Positions 39,318 through 51,704 of a stretch of 64,000 nucleotides of DNA are shown here, piece by piece. Position 1 is the first letter of the stretch. Every line of letters begins with the position of its first letter. Made by a program: the position numbers and the translations under genes. The notes below the pieces were generated by a model. The model saw nothing but the letters and a program-made list of their open reading frames with translations. It searched no databases and was not told the DNA's origin. Source of the stretch: Flaccisagitta enflata (taxonomy: Eukaryota; Chaetognatha; Sagittoidea; Aphragmophora); contig OZ231126.1 of the NCBI GenBank assembly GCA_965153355.1, forward strand, positions 103,354,001 to 103,418,000, written 5' to 3'.

Positions 39318-41240
39318 AGGAAAGGATCTACAACGCCCATGGACAGAAGGTGCCTTGGCAATCCCTCTTTTCCCAACGAAAACACGATGAAATGATCGCC
39401 TTTTTTCATCGCCATCGCCGACAGCCGTTATCATACGCCGTCGACGGACCGTTGGAAGAGGAGGAGGAGGAGGAGGAGGAGGATGATTATGCTTCTAGAC
39501 CCGACGGCGAATACACCATTGTCGTCGACGATCTTCCGGCGACGCCGCCGGGTGACGCCCATCGCCGGCGCCATTGCGGCGATCCACACGTCGATTTGCG
39601 CCATATCTCTCGACGACGACGATTTGAATGCTGGAAGGGTGGAGGAGGACGATGATTCGCCGCCGGATAATGACGTCATGGACAGTATCAAACTGCCGCG
39701 TTTTTCCGGAAGTCGATTGGATTTCGTGCGTCGCCTTCAAGCCGGCGACGATATTCTCGATCGTTGCCGAGACTTTTTGATGGGGACGACGCCGCTTCCC
39801 AACAAGGCTGAGGCTTTGTTATTACCGGCGCCGTTGCAAGACTTCCTCCGACATTGTTCGCTTTTCCGCCGAACAGACCAAAATATTTTAATCAGATTCT
39901 GGTTAAATCCGTTGGGTATCGTTGACCCACTTATTGTGGTGGGATCTAATGAATTTTTGAAGCTTGTCGGCGAAACTCATTCATTCAACTCACCATCATC
40001 ATCCGGTCACATTGGTCAAAGAAAGACCATGGATTCTCTCAAAAGACAGTACTATGCTTTCAACATGAGGCGGGTGATCAATTCTTACGTCCGTGCATGT
40101 TCGGCATGTGTGTTAAACAATCATCCCACCTGTAGAAAGGAAGACGATGGCAACAAAATCGCGACTGAGCCTTTATCGACCGTTGAAGTGGACGTGTGTG
40201 GCCCGTGGAACAATTTCAAGACCACTTCCGGCCGAACGCCGTCATACTTTGTCGCGATTGACGCGGCGTCTCGATTTGCGTTCACGTCAACGATATATTC
40301 GACCTCTGACGCCGAAATTCTTCGTTGTTTTCTCGATATGCGTCGCCACTTCTCCGGACTACCTTCAAAAATACAATGCGATAACGGATTGCTGAAAGAA
40401 AACTCACGCGCAAAACAATTTCTGATTTCGCATCATGTTTCAATCACACATGGACACGCGTACGTCAGCAGGTCACAATCTCGTGCTGAAAAAACTATCG
40501 GCACTATTTCTCGTCTCATCGTCAAATACAGTACTGAGTGTCCAAAAATCGCTTTTCCCCGTCTTTTAGAGGAATCCACACTCACCTATAACGCATCTCC
40601 ATGTGACGCTCTCCCCATGAATCTTTCCCCACGTGATCTCTTCTATGTGCGTCCTCCAACTTCGTTTCTTCGTTCTGCATCCGACGAGGTCGTCGACGGC
40701 GTCTCCAAATCGCTCGTCGACTGCGTCGCTGCTGCACGTGCCGCCGGCGCCGCGTCTCTCCAAAACGACGTGGCTGCGTTCATCCGGCGACAGAAGAAAC
40801 GATCTCCGACGAACTACACGCGCCGCCTCAAAAGCGGTGATTGCGTCTTAAAGAAACGCTCTGTGTGGCCTGTCGGGACGCCGAAGAAATACGGCCACAG
40901 AGTGGTTGTGGACGGATTTGTGGTGGAAGAACGAGTCGCCACAAATGCATTTAAGGTTCGAAGTGTCGTGACGGATGAACATCAAATTCTCCCAGGTGAC
41001 GTGTTGATCAAAACTAAACTCACTGAAGATGAGTTGCGTCGCCTCGTGGACTCAATGAATGTAAGTTTGGAACTGAGTGAGCCAGAGATTGAGCCAGCTT
41101 TAACGCGATCTCGTGCCAGGGCATTGAATAATGACGCCTCGGTGAATTCCGTCGAAAAACTTTTCATCCATCATAGTGGAAAAAACAATCATAGTCTCGA
41201 TTCACTTGCTGATTTTGGAATCTCTGATTTGTGGGTTTAG
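39314..41240 (+). CDS. Integrase of the LTR retrotransposon
   Basis: A linker frame (39314-39655, Glu-rich) overlaps the integrase frame (39483-41240). The integrase has a HHCC finger (H...H about 40000, CSAC about 40110) and a DDE core with VDVCGPW (Asp 1), QCDNGLL (Asp 2) and SRAEKTIG (Glu). The spacing between the second Asp and Glu is exactly 35 residues. A basic C-terminal region with a GDCVLKKR segment follows. It inserts the cDNA, consistent with the 4-bp ACTT duplication. The frame change between linker and core lies in a GCC/GAC-rich run. Confidence 0.85.
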
Positions 41241-41396
41241 TCTATTTTTCCATTTGATGATCAATTTTGAGTTTATAGGAAAGATGATTTTTTTTTATTT
41301 TTTTTTGGTTTTTTGTATTTTTTTTAAGAAGTACAAAGTAGAAAGAAAATGAATAACCATGATCATTTTACCATAAACTCGGATTACCCCTTAAAT

Positions 41397-41801
41397 TTAG
41401 ATCCACACACTTCTTGCGGGCGCATCGTAGTGACCATTGTCGTTTTGATTGCGTTCACGCATCTCTATAATTTCATCATCTGTGAAATTACGCGGAACAC
41501 CATTACGGGGTGGTGGTAGTGGTGGGGTACCGTTGCCTCTGTTCCTAACTCTTTCTCGCATCGTTGAGAGGAAATCTTGACTTAGTCTCAGCAGGCGTTG
41601 AGCTAAATCAGGATTTTTTATCCCAATAATGGCAAGAATGAGTATTAGGACAAGGGCCCCGGCACTAATCAGCACTTCCTCCAACCAGTAAGGGTGCCCT
41701 GGGTTATAATGGGCCTGCTCAATTGTGGCATTCTCGGTCGCTGAGGGAGAATTCCAATAACTCTCATTATAACTCATTTTTGCATGTAATTTCACAGACA
41801 A
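41397..41801 (-). CDS. Antisense single-pass membrane protein in the LTR element
   Basis: A minus-strand ORF opposite the retrotransposon's own genes. The second ATG (41777) gives a 126-residue protein. A short N-terminus carries two Asn-X-Ser/Thr sites, then comes a membrane segment (VLISAGALVLILILAIIGI), a basic region, a Pro-rich patch and an acidic tail. There is no signal peptide, so type III topology is likely. It is intact with no intron. It sits just after integrase, where gypsy-type elements carry env, but in the opposite orientation. No family is recognised. Confidence 0.6.
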   Translation of the reverse strand: MSVKLHAKMSYNESYWNSPSATENATIEQAHYNPGHPYWLEEVLISAGALVLILILAIIGIKNPDLAQRLLRLSQDFLSTMRERVRNRGNGTPPLPPPRNGVPRNFTDDEIIEMRERNQNDNGHYDAPARSVWI

Positions 41802-42415
41802 GTGTGCAGATGTAAATTACTTAAAGACGGAACAGCGACCACCCACCTTTAAATTTCTAAAAGAAAAAGATTTTTAAACACTCAAACCCCCGAGAGAAAC
41901 GAAACAAAAGATGGAAACTAAAATGTTAGAAATGATAAAAACTTGCTTTTGCTGTAAAGAAATGATTAAACGAGTTATGACATGTACAGAATTCTTTTAT
42001 TTGCGATAATTCATTATACGCGGGTACAGTCTCACAAAAACTCTATCTGACTGTATCTACAATTTAATTGCCTTCTGTCTAAGTGTCTCGGTCTCTCACA
42101 AACAATTTTCATGACTGGAACACTTTACATATTCGTTATTAACGAGTCTCTTATACGCGGCGATTCGTTATATCAGTTTCTCACTGTATTCTAGTTTTTC
42201 TATTTTTGACGTTCATAATGTTGCCCACACTCACTATGTGTCTGTTATGAAACGCGCGCCGATCCCTTTTTCTCCCCATTCCTCAATTGTCCAATTTCGA
42301 TGAAGCGCGCCTTTTGTTTCCGTCCGAGTCATCCATATCCACTCTCGCCTTTTTGCGCAAAACGTCGATTTTGCGCCCATTTTGCGCATAAGTCGCGGGC
42401 CTTTTGTTTCCGTCT

Positions 42416-43853
<1,438 letters not shown>

Positions 43854-44460
43854 TTTCACGATTTGTCTGTTGTTCTCTTGTCTTCCACTCGAGGTGATTG
43901 TAACTTGTTTGTCAGTATCTTGTCAGTATCTTGTCAGTACTTGTCACTTTCAATTACACAACACGCACTTTGTTGATTTGAGCGGTCGAGGTGTTGAGGA
44001 GAGGTGAAGTGTTGATTTTTGCTTTCGGAGCGCAGAGTCCAATTTCTTGTACAGAATTTTGCGATTATGATTTTGATTTTGTCCTTTAACTTTCCGTCGG
44101 CGATTGTTATTGTTTTTCATAATGCGGAATGATTGTACTTCAATTTTCGGCGTGCCTCGAATGAGGTGAATGACTATGAATGTTTGAATCACGTGTTCTT
44201 TCGATTGAATGGTATGTTGAGAATTGTGTTCTTATGTTAGGTATGTTTGAATGAATGGTGGTTTTTCATCTCCGTAACACCTGGAGATTTTCCACATATC
44301 AAAAATTTTTTGATTTTTTTTAGATCCGTTCTTTTCTAAATTTTCTAAGAATTTAGTTTTTAAACGTTTCAATATAGGTCGAGTCCGAGCTTTTCTTTTC
44401 TGGACATTATCTTCACCTATCTTACATAGATTGAAGATGATCTCCAGGTAGCGTTAGCCG

Positions 44461-44709
44461 AGTCATGAACCGCCCGGTTCTGACCTTTGATTTTATTATT
44501 ATTATCAAATTCTCTCTGCCTCTCGCTTTTTGCAATTGCTCGACTGCGATCCAATTTTCTCTTCAGTCTGGAATATAGCCTCTTTCTTTTAGCTCAGTTT
44601 CTTTCTCTTTCTCTCTTAATGATAATGATAATTAAGAAGCTCAGAAATTGATCAGAGACAGATATTCAGCCAGAACGGATGATCATCATTCGGATGATCA
44701 TTCGTTACT
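44461..44709 (+). repeat. 3' LTR, 249 bp
   Basis: Identical by eye to 32620-32868. No clear polypurine tract is visible in the ~30 bases just upstream. ACTT follows at 44710-44713. Confidence 0.95.
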
Positions 44710-45865
44710 ACTTTTTTACACTACTGGTATCAAAACGGGAAAATGAATTATTGTACAAACAAAAATTCAGCTCCTCGATGCGTCGACAAGATGAAATCCT
44801 TTTGGTATGACAAATAAGTTTTTTTGTCTCAAAATTGTAAGATGATAGAATAGAATAGGTGTTACCGGCATAAAAAAAAGTCGGTTCTATCAATGTCTTA
44901 AATTCAATGTGACAAATCTTATCCTTTTCATCCAAAAACTGCACTAAACCACTAAGACTCATGCTACGACAAATTTTTAAAGACATCTTTTCTGAATCGC
45001 TCATACATTCATCTTTAGAGTTGCCTTTGAAATTTGTCAGTTGAGACACCTCGTCATAAAATCCAAGAGCCAGAAATAAAGGACAATTAGCAAAAAACAT
45101 CATTCCCTGGGCCATTTCCAACTTGACCCTGTTTTCACTATAAGATACATTAAATAACTCTTCTACTTTGTTTTTCCAACTCACTCCAGACTTTGACCGC
45201 CTCAAATCATAATTTGCCACCAAAGTACTATCTACATTCTTTCCATTTGCTTTAATGTCAACGTTAGGTCCATTCACAACTACTTCTCCAGAACGCGCAA
45301 CAGCAGCAGTAGGATTTGCGTCACCCGCAGCAGCAGCGGCAGTAGGATTTGCGTCAACTGCAACAGCAGCAGCAGTAGAATTTGCGTCACCCGCAGCGGC
45401 AGCAGCTCCATTAACAGTCACCGCCGAATCGTTTGAACTCCCATTTGCTTCCGATGCAACTCCAGAGTCTGTCTCAGGTCTTACTTTCACTGATGCTTCT
45501 TTGTATTCACTACAAACAGTTGTATATACAAAATTGTTGCATACAAGGCAATTCAATTGCTTGCAGAGATCCTCTATAGACGTATAATTTAGTTCAAAAT
45601 GTCGTATTTCTTCTTTCTTTAAAAAGTTTTTGTCTTCTCCAAAAAACATGAAAAACTTCACATTTTTTTGTCTTTCAGTTATTGTCAAATTCTCTAAGCG
45701 CACAAACACTTTGTCCCTTTCATCGTAGTTAGGAGTTAATCCATTCAAATTCACGTGAAAAGAGCTTTTTTCCCTCACGTAGCATCCAGCTTTACTACTG
45801 TCCACTCTAATTTCCCGCAAAACTTCCATTTTACTTAGTTCCCACACTTCATTTCTTCTTTTCAA
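44708..45865 (-). CDS. Polinton protein with Ala-rich repeats, 3' end cut by LTR insertion
   Basis: This is a ~385-residue frame; the first real ATG gives MEVLREIRV, about residue 12. The N-terminal ~130 residues look beta-rich (FHVNLNGLTPN...VFVRLENLTI) and could be a penton-like minor capsid protein, though weakly. A central tandem Ala/Gly/Asp/Asn repeat (about four units) follows, then a conserved-looking C-terminal ~170 residues. The stop is created at the LTR boundary. The uninterrupted gene would have run on about 14 more codons, encoded just left of 32616. Its start region overlaps the stop of the 45862 gene. Confidence 0.6.
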   Translation of the reverse strand: MKRRNEVWELSKMEVLREIRVDSSKAGCYVREKSSFHVNLNGLTPNYDERDKVFVRLENLTITERQKNVKFFMFFGEDKNFLKKEEIRHFELNYTSIEDLCKQLNCLVCNNFVYTTVCSEYKEASVKVRPETDSGVASEANGSSNDSAVTVNGAAAAAGDANSTAAAVAVDANPTAAAAAGDANPTAAVARSGEVVVNGPNVDIKANGKNVDSTLVANYDLRRSKSGVSWKNKVEELFNVSYSENRVKLEMAQGMMFFANCPLFLALGFYDEVSQLTNFKGNSKDECMSDSEKMSLKICRSMSLSGLVQFLDEKDKICHIEFKTLIEPTFFYAGNTYSILSSYNFETKKLICHTKRISSCRRIEELNFCLYNNSFSRFDTSSVKK

Positions 45866-46323
45866 ACAAAATTACGCAGCGCGACATTTCTCCCCTTTCT
45901 TCCTACAGAGTCACCACCGCCCCCACTGCCATGTTGCACTCCATTTGATGCCGCGTCAGTGCCATCGCGGCTCCAATCACCAAGTCGAAAATTTACACTC
46001 AAATCGCGACCAAATCGCATCCGGACATGGGCAACCACCTTCCTTCCGAGCAAAAACATCACCATCAACACGGCAAAAATGACGAAGAGGCCTTTGATAT
46101 ACAGACCCAAAGCGTCAAGCCATTTCAGCTCAAATTCGACCTCCGGAATTTCAATTTCTTTGGTTGGTACTGTATCCACAAAGGTCGATACCGTGGAATA
46201 GCTATCAATGGGTTCCAAATCCACAGAGGTCGGTCTTGATAATTCTGTGAAAGTCACATTTGTGCTATTTGTCCATAACGGCCCCACCGAAGCAAATTCG
46301 ATTCCTGAAGTGACATTCATCAT
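45862..46323 (-). CDS. Single-pass membrane glycoprotein, 153 aa
   Basis: The minus-strand ATG at 46323 is followed by an ~80-residue N-terminal part with three Asn-X-Ser/Thr sites and no signal peptide. Next come a membrane segment (LGLYIKGLFVIFAVLMVMFLLG) and a basic, then Gly/Ser-rich tail. The arrangement (N-glycosylated outside, one membrane span, basic inside) matches the plus-strand protein at 7540 in outline. The stop overlaps the next frame by four bases. Intact. A virion membrane or host-interaction role is only inferred. Confidence 0.65.
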   Translation of the reverse strand: MMNVTSGIEFASVGPLWTNSTNVTFTELSRPTSVDLEPIDSYSTVSTFVDTVPTKEIEIPEVEFELKWLDALGLYIKGLFVIFAVLMVMFLLGRKVVAHVRMRFGRDLSVNFRLGDWSRDGTDAASNGVQHGSGGGGDSVGRKGRNVALRNFV

Positions 46324-46359
46324 TTTTTTTTTCTGTTACACACAAAGTAAAACACGATT

Positions 46360-47588
46360 TTATACATTTTTTGAAGTGAAATAGGGCTTTTTGCTACCTT
46401 CTACAGTGAAATATGTATATACACCATCATTTTTCCTCACAGCACTCTCCCCTAAACAATTCAGGTACCGCGCTTTGCCTATTGTCATGTTTTTAAACAC
46501 CTTTAATTCGTAGTATGAGAATTTGGCCTCAGATACAGGGGCAAAACTATACACATTGCCCAAAAGAAAGTAAAATAGACCATCGTAGTTAAACCGTTGC
46601 AAAACGATATAGTAACGATCACCAAAGCTTCCATGGCTTTCCTTAAAACCCAGATTCTCTTTAGCACTGTTTTTTTGTACCTTTACTACACAGTACAACT
46701 CAATATTCATTGGATTTTTGAGATTTTTTTTCAAATACTTCCTACTTTTAATCCTATGAGAGTGTTTCATCATGGCGACCTGTTTTGGGTTTTGATTTAT
46801 CATATCTTTACTTGAATAGCCGTTAAACACAGCACGACCTCGACTATTCATGATTTTTTGAACTGCCAGTAGTCTCTCAGGCCACTTCATAACTCCACTG
46901 CTCTCATCATTTTGCAGGCTTCTCTCAATCATCATTTTTGCCGTTCTAATAGCCTGCTCAGCGAAAACCGAACCCTTACCCTTCCTCTCAAGTCTTCTAG
47001 GTGGTATAGGGTTAGATTTAATGCCATGCATTTTTAAAAACGATAAAAAAAGATTTGAGCCAAATTCCTGGCCATAGTCGCTACTGAACCTTTTGAAGCG
47101 TTCAGGCAAATAATCAGAGTTATAAAACACAAATTCAAAAGCTGCAATCACATCTTTTGCACGAGTTGACTTCAACGGGGCCAAAAATGTCATTAATGAC
47201 AACGAATCAATTAACAACAGAATCATTTTTGTAGCGTCAGTCCCATACTGTCGATATTTACTAAAAAAGGCTAAATCACCATGCATCCAGTAAAAAAAAT
47301 CAGGTGCCAAAATCATAGCTCTGGATGTCTCCCTTTTTAATCTTTCAGAATCATTTCGTATAACCAAACCGCTGGACTGCTGCCCTTCAAGAAATTCTTC
47401 TATTTCTTCTTTTTTACATCAAATCCTCTTTTACTTAAATATTTATGAATTTCATTCTTATTCTTTGACAGAAACAGCGGAGATTCTTTCTTCTGAAGCG
47501 CAGAAGTCAAAGTTTTTCTCACACTAGATCTCATTTTCGCACCCTCTTTTTCTTCCCAGTGTCTGGAGCGACCAAGGCAGACTTCCAC
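46360..47588 (-). CDS. Retroviral-type (Polinton) integrase, one frame slip
   Basis: Main frame 47367-46360 (335 codons) holds an rve core: HGDLAFF (first Asp), LLLIDSLSLMTFLAPLK, SSDYGQEF (second Asp) and FAEQAIRTAK (Glu). About 39 residues separate the last two, slightly more than the usual 35. The N-terminal part lies in the preceding frame (47588-47403, a basic region), and the change falls in a T6 run (47410-47415). The C-terminal part has SH3/chromo-like character (VKVQKNSAK...FGDRYYIVLQRF). It would integrate the linear element and cause the 5-bp duplication at its ends. Confidence 0.8.
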
Positions 47589-48223
47589 GCCTCGTCCAAC
47601 TTTGCAGTCAACCTAGGAGATCGGCGTAAAGAATTCAAAGATTGGTCATCAAGGCCAAATTTTTTCGCAGCCGGCGTCAAATTTTCCTCCTCCTCATCCG
47701 CGCCTCTTCGACGCTTCCTCCCTTTCTCCTTCACTTCCTGCCGTCCTACCGACGATTCATCTGCCACAACAGGCGCGTCCGACGTGTTATTTTCAACAGC
47801 ACCATCTACAGCTTCATTCGCGTCAACTCCAATATCTTCATTGTTTGCAGGTACCACATTTAAGGCAGCTTTATCCTTTTCTCTTATGGTACTAATTTTT
47901 ATTAAATCGTCTTTGATCGCAACGGAATCGCCCGATCGAATTGCGTGTACAGCAGTTTTTATATGCAAAAGTCCCTCCAAAAATAGAGTTAATCCTATCG
48001 GTAAATTAGCCGCGTCATTTTTCACACAGAATTGAATCAAATTTTTTATATTCGTGAATCTGATGGTTTCAGATGCTACAATGATCTCGAGAGAGTTTCT
48101 GTCGTAGCTCATATACTCACTTTGGTTTATTGACTGCAAAATAGTCTCACCCAATTCTCTTTCTTTGGCACCATTCAAATCACTTAAAATTACATCATAT
48201 TCACTTCTTGAAGCCAGCTGCAT
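47531..48223 (-). CDS. Unidentified protein with nuclear-localisation-like tail, 230 aa
   Basis: Minus strand, ATG at 48223. The first ~110 residues are globular and the next 60 are acidic/Asn-rich. The C-terminus is basic with GRKRRRGADEEEE and GKKKRVRK, typical of nuclear import signals. It overlaps the 5' end of the integrase N-terminal frame. It begins two bases after the stop of the small ORF 48226-48423, so the two may be one gene or a tight cluster. No family is recognised. Confidence 0.55.
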   Translation of the reverse strand: MQLASRSEYDVILSDLNGAKERELGETILQSINQSEYMSYDRNSLEIIVASETIRFTNIKNLIQFCVKNDAANLPIGLTLFLEGLLHIKTAVHAIRSGDSVAIKDDLIKISTIREKDKAALNVVPANNEDIGVDANEAVDGAVENNTSDAPVVADESSVGRQEVKEKGRKRRRGADEEEENLTPAAKKFGLDDQSLNSLRRSPRLTAKLDEAWKSALVAPDTGKKKRVRK

Positions 48224-48225
48224 CG

Positions 48226-48423
48226 CTATTTGTTCACGCCATTGTCCGGTCTTGAATTGATTGCTTCCCCACTTTTCAGCAAGGATAACTTTTTTCCATC
48301 AATCAATCCTTTTATCCGTTCTATTTTTTGCTCGCACGATATGCCCGTGTCATCTATAACTGCAGTCAAATGTGGTGATTTTATGTATGACGTCTGTGTG
48401 CTTCTACTCATTGTTTTTCCCAC
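48226..48423 (-). CDS. Small protein, 65 aa
   Basis: Minus-strand ORF with ATG at 48423 ending directly before the 48223 start. It is polar with a central Cys and a Lys-rich helix. It may be the first part of the downstream gene separated by a nonsense or frame error, or a separate small protein. Confidence 0.4.
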   Translation of the reverse strand: MGKTMSRSTQTSYIKSPHLTAVIDDTGISCEQKIERIKGLIDGKKLSLLKSGEAINSRPDNGVNK

Positions 48424-48654
48424 AAAATTCTAATCCAAACTTGGACTATAATTCGGCCTGAATAGGTGTCATTCCACTTCAACCTTGGACTATAGTTCAA
48501 TCTGGGTAGGTGTCATTTCAATTCAGCCCTGGACTATAATTCATTCTGAGTAGATGTCTTTAATCGTCACATTCAATGCAATTGCTGATAAAATCAGCTA
48601 TCAAGTAATTATTAAAAAGTTTTTTCTCCCTTTCATCGCACTTGATAATCTTTT

Positions 48655-48888
48655 TTATTTTTTCAACGAGATTTTATCATCCTTTAAAAAATTCAGTAAT
48701 TTTTTAAATTTTAAAATTTTACGACGAGTTGACGATGAGAAACAGGATTTCAGTTTTTTCTTTTTGGAATTGCTTATAATTTCGACAACGCAAAGAAACA
48801 CGTTTCTCTTTAATTGTTTGTCAAACAATGTATCTGTCACACAAGCTTCCAGTAGGGCCTTCAGATTTTTCTTTTTTCTGCAAGCCAT
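48655..48888 (-). CDS. Small basic protein, 77 aa
   Basis: Minus strand, starts at ATG 48888, immediately after the ATPase gene. Lys-rich at both ends with two Cys and a short hydrophobic centre. It could be a small virion or DNA-binding protein, but an AT-rich chance ORF cannot be excluded. Confidence 0.4.
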   Translation of the reverse strand: MACRKKKNLKALLEACVTDTLFDKQLKRNVFLCVVEIISNSKKKKLKSCFSSSTRRKILKFKKLLNFLKDDKISLKK

Positions 48889-48904
48889 GAGTCATCCTTT
48901 TTAC

Positions 48905-49578
48905 CTACTTGGCATCTACCTCGCCTTCGTCACTCAGCTCGCTCTCACTTGACTGGTGAAATGATAAAACTGGTCCAGGTTGACTCATCATCACATTTGT
49001 AAAAACCGTAGGACGTTTCATGTGTGTCGATATGCAAATTACCATGCATTGATATTGTTGACTTTGCACATGTTTCTCGAACAAGGTCCATAAAGACGCA
49101 TCACCCTTCACTGGAATTAGGTAGTTTTTTAGGTATCTCCTTAAACTCCGGGCCTCATGACTGGTTTTAAAGAGAATGAGATGGGTACTGTTATTCAGCA
49201 TAGGATTCAATTTTGACGATTTTAAAAACATTTCAAAACTTTGCGTTGAATACATTAGTATGATGCCATAATGATGGACCCAGATTTGACTCATGACCAA
49301 CAAAATTTCTCGTAGCTTTTCGTTGCTTCCAGTCTGAGGTGCAAAATCATCCACAATAATCACCGTACTGTTTTTATCAATACCTACTTGTTCAATGAAA
49401 TCTTCTTCTGGCATTTTTCGCAAAAAAAGACTTTTAATGTCCTTTTCAGTTGACAAAAATTTTTTCGTTTTGATTACTGCGTCACACTCTTCTTGATAAA
49501 ACCAAACCAACTTAGTAGGCTTCACCCACAAATGATTTTCATGGTCTTTTATGGTCTCGTAGAAAAAAGTGCTTTTTC
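48905..49578 (-). CDS. FtsK/HerA-type DNA packaging ATPase, 5' part missing
   Basis: The reading frame continues right of the listed start through GKST (49579-49568), the second half of a Walker A motif. It then meets a splice-acceptor-like AAAG/GA at about 49579. So the first part of the P-loop must be in an upstream exon, not identified, or is lost. Walker B is STVIIVDDFAPQ, with the paired Asp usual in Polinton/adintovirus packaging ATPases. A sensor-like IILMYSTQS region follows. The C-terminal tail ends in Ser/Glu/Asp. It would drive DNA into capsids. Confidence 0.7.
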
Positions 49579-49719
49579 CTTTAAATCAACAATAGATATG
49601 TACTCAATTCTTTAAACTATTGCCAGTGACACACAATAACAAAATAATGTCCTAAACCTAAACATATACAGACTTAAAAGTAAATTTTTAAAAAAATTTT
49701 AAAATTTTGGTAAAAGTAG

Positions 49720-50180
49720 ATGGTCTCGGGCCTGAATTTAGAATTTCAACATAAGTGGCAATTTAATAAAAAAAAATAGTAAGTAGATGGTCTCAGGCCT
49801 GAATTTAGAATTTCAACATAAGTGGCAATTTGATAAAAAAAAAAATAGTAAAAGTAGATGGTCTCAGGCCTGAATTTAGAATTTCAACATAATTTTTGAT
49901 AAAAAATAAAAAGTAGATGGTCTCAGGCCTGAATTTAAAATTTCAACTTAAATGTCAATTTTGAAAAAAAAATAAATTTTAGTAAAAGTAGATGGTCTCA
50001 GGCCTGAATTTAGAATTTCAACTTAAATGTCAATTTCAAAAATAAAAATTTAAAATTTTCGTAATAGTAGAGGGTCTTTAGCCTGGTTTTGTAAAAACCT
50101 CAAATTTTAAATTCAACTTAAAACTCAATTTTAAAATTTTAGTAAAAGTAGAGGGTCCTACGCGTGAATTTAGAAAACTT
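49720..50180. repeat. ~65-75-bp tandem repeat near the right end
   Basis: Units beginning AAGTAGATGGTCTCAGGCC and continuing TGAATTTAGAATTTCAAC repeat about seven times with declining identity. Confidence 0.9.
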
Positions 50181-50999
50181 CAAAACTATTTTCAAATAAA
50201 ATCAAAAAAGTAGTACAACCTTAAAAAAAATTATTATTTTGAGTATTTATCTATTGCTGACCACAAGCTGAAGCTCCCATACAAATCAGGAGGCTACCAG
50301 GTGGATATTTATGACATTTACTCGAATAAAATTGCTTTCCACTTTGATCCATGATTCTAATAAAAATTTCTAAAAATTTCCTATTATATATCTCAATTAT
50401 TTTATCTTCCTCTTCCACCTCCATATATCTCCTTTATCTTACTTCTCTTCCTCTTTTATCCTCCTCATTTCTCTTCCTCTTTTTCTCTTCCTTTTCCCTT
50501 ACCTCCATTATGGCACAATTTTTTCTTTCTTTCTTTCCTCCTTTCCTCTATTTCTTTCTTCTCTTCCTTTTCCTATTTCTTTCTGTTATAATTTTTTCTT
50601 TTTTCTCTTCCCCATTCACACGTCACATCTCTTCCTCCTTTTCACGCGCCCAATATTCATCCTTAACTCCTCCTCCTCATTTGTCATCTGTCATCTGTCA
50701 TCTGTCATCTGTCACTGCATACCATCTGTCATCAGTCATCTGTCATGTGTCATCTGTCACTGCGGCTCTAGACCTTTCACATCACAACCTCTACAACTAT
50801 ACAGTCTACTTCTACCTTTTCTCATATTCATTATCAAACCTCAAAAACCTACCACCTTTTTTTCAAATTGCTATCTCTTACCATTGTCTCAAATCCATAC
50901 CTCTCTTATTTTTATTTCAACCATTTCAAAATCTTCTTCTTTCATTTCCTATTCTCTATTCTTTTTTAAGTGAAAAAATTTTCATACATATTCTCAGGT

Positions 51000-51200
51000 A
51001 CTACACAAACCTATTTCTACCATAAACCAATTTTCCACCAATTAAAACCAAATTTCCACCATCTAAAACCAAATTTCCACCATCTAAATCCAAATTTCTA
51101 CCATATAAAACCTTATTTCTACCATGTAAAAACCTTATTTCTACCATGCAAAGCCTAATTTCCACCATGCAAAGCCTGTTTCTGCAATCCAAAACCTTTC
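51000..51200. repeat. ~19-bp tandem repeat (ACCAAATTTCCACCATCTA type)
   Basis: About ten degenerate units. Single copies recur to about 51370. Confidence 0.85.
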
Positions 51201-51704
51201 TTGTCACATAAAAAAACCTCATTTGTACCTATGAAAAACCTCAAAAGTACCCACTTAACTCTTGTATTCCTCATTGGTTTTTATTGCTTCTCATTTTGAC
51301 ATCTATAAAAGCCTCATTTCTACCCAAGAAAACCATTTTGAACATATAAAGGCCTCATTTCTACCATCATTTTCTTTCCTGCTTCTTCCTTTTTCTTCAT
51401 ACTTCCCTCAAAGGTTTTTCTATATTCCCTTCTTGGGTTCTTCACTTTGCTTTTAGGTTTCATATCTTTCTTTCTTTCATAACCTCATTCCAACTTCAAC
51501 TCAAATGGTAGAAAATTGCCTTGCTTCTTCCTTCTCTCCCAAAATCGTATTTGTAGCTAGTCCATCAGCAGAAATCCTTTCATTCATTCTCTTCTCTCCT
51601 CCTCTCTTCTCTACTCTTCTTCTTCTCCTTCGCTCCTCCTGCCGAAAACGTAGGATTCCCCGTCTGCTGAAACTCTCTGCCTTTCTTTCTCTTTCAAATT
51701 TGCT

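Larger units (their letters stand above)
49591..51704. other. Right subterminal region, tandem repeats, no gene
   Basis: T-rich on the plus strand, with the two tandem arrays listed separately and a CATCTGT repeat (about 50680-50760). The long plus-strand frame 50351-51025 is CT/TTC low complexity and not convincing. An upstream exon of the ATPase may lie here unseen. Confidence 0.5.

Noticed and set aside
43950-44192. Minus-strand basic ORF before the 3' LTR
   Set aside because: Short, Asn/Lys-rich, no splice or domain support. Probably leader of the antisense gene or chance.
50351-51025. 224-codon plus-strand ORF near the right end
   Set aside because: Pyrimidine-rich low-complexity translation (Ser, Phe, Leu runs) with no domain and no conserved pattern.
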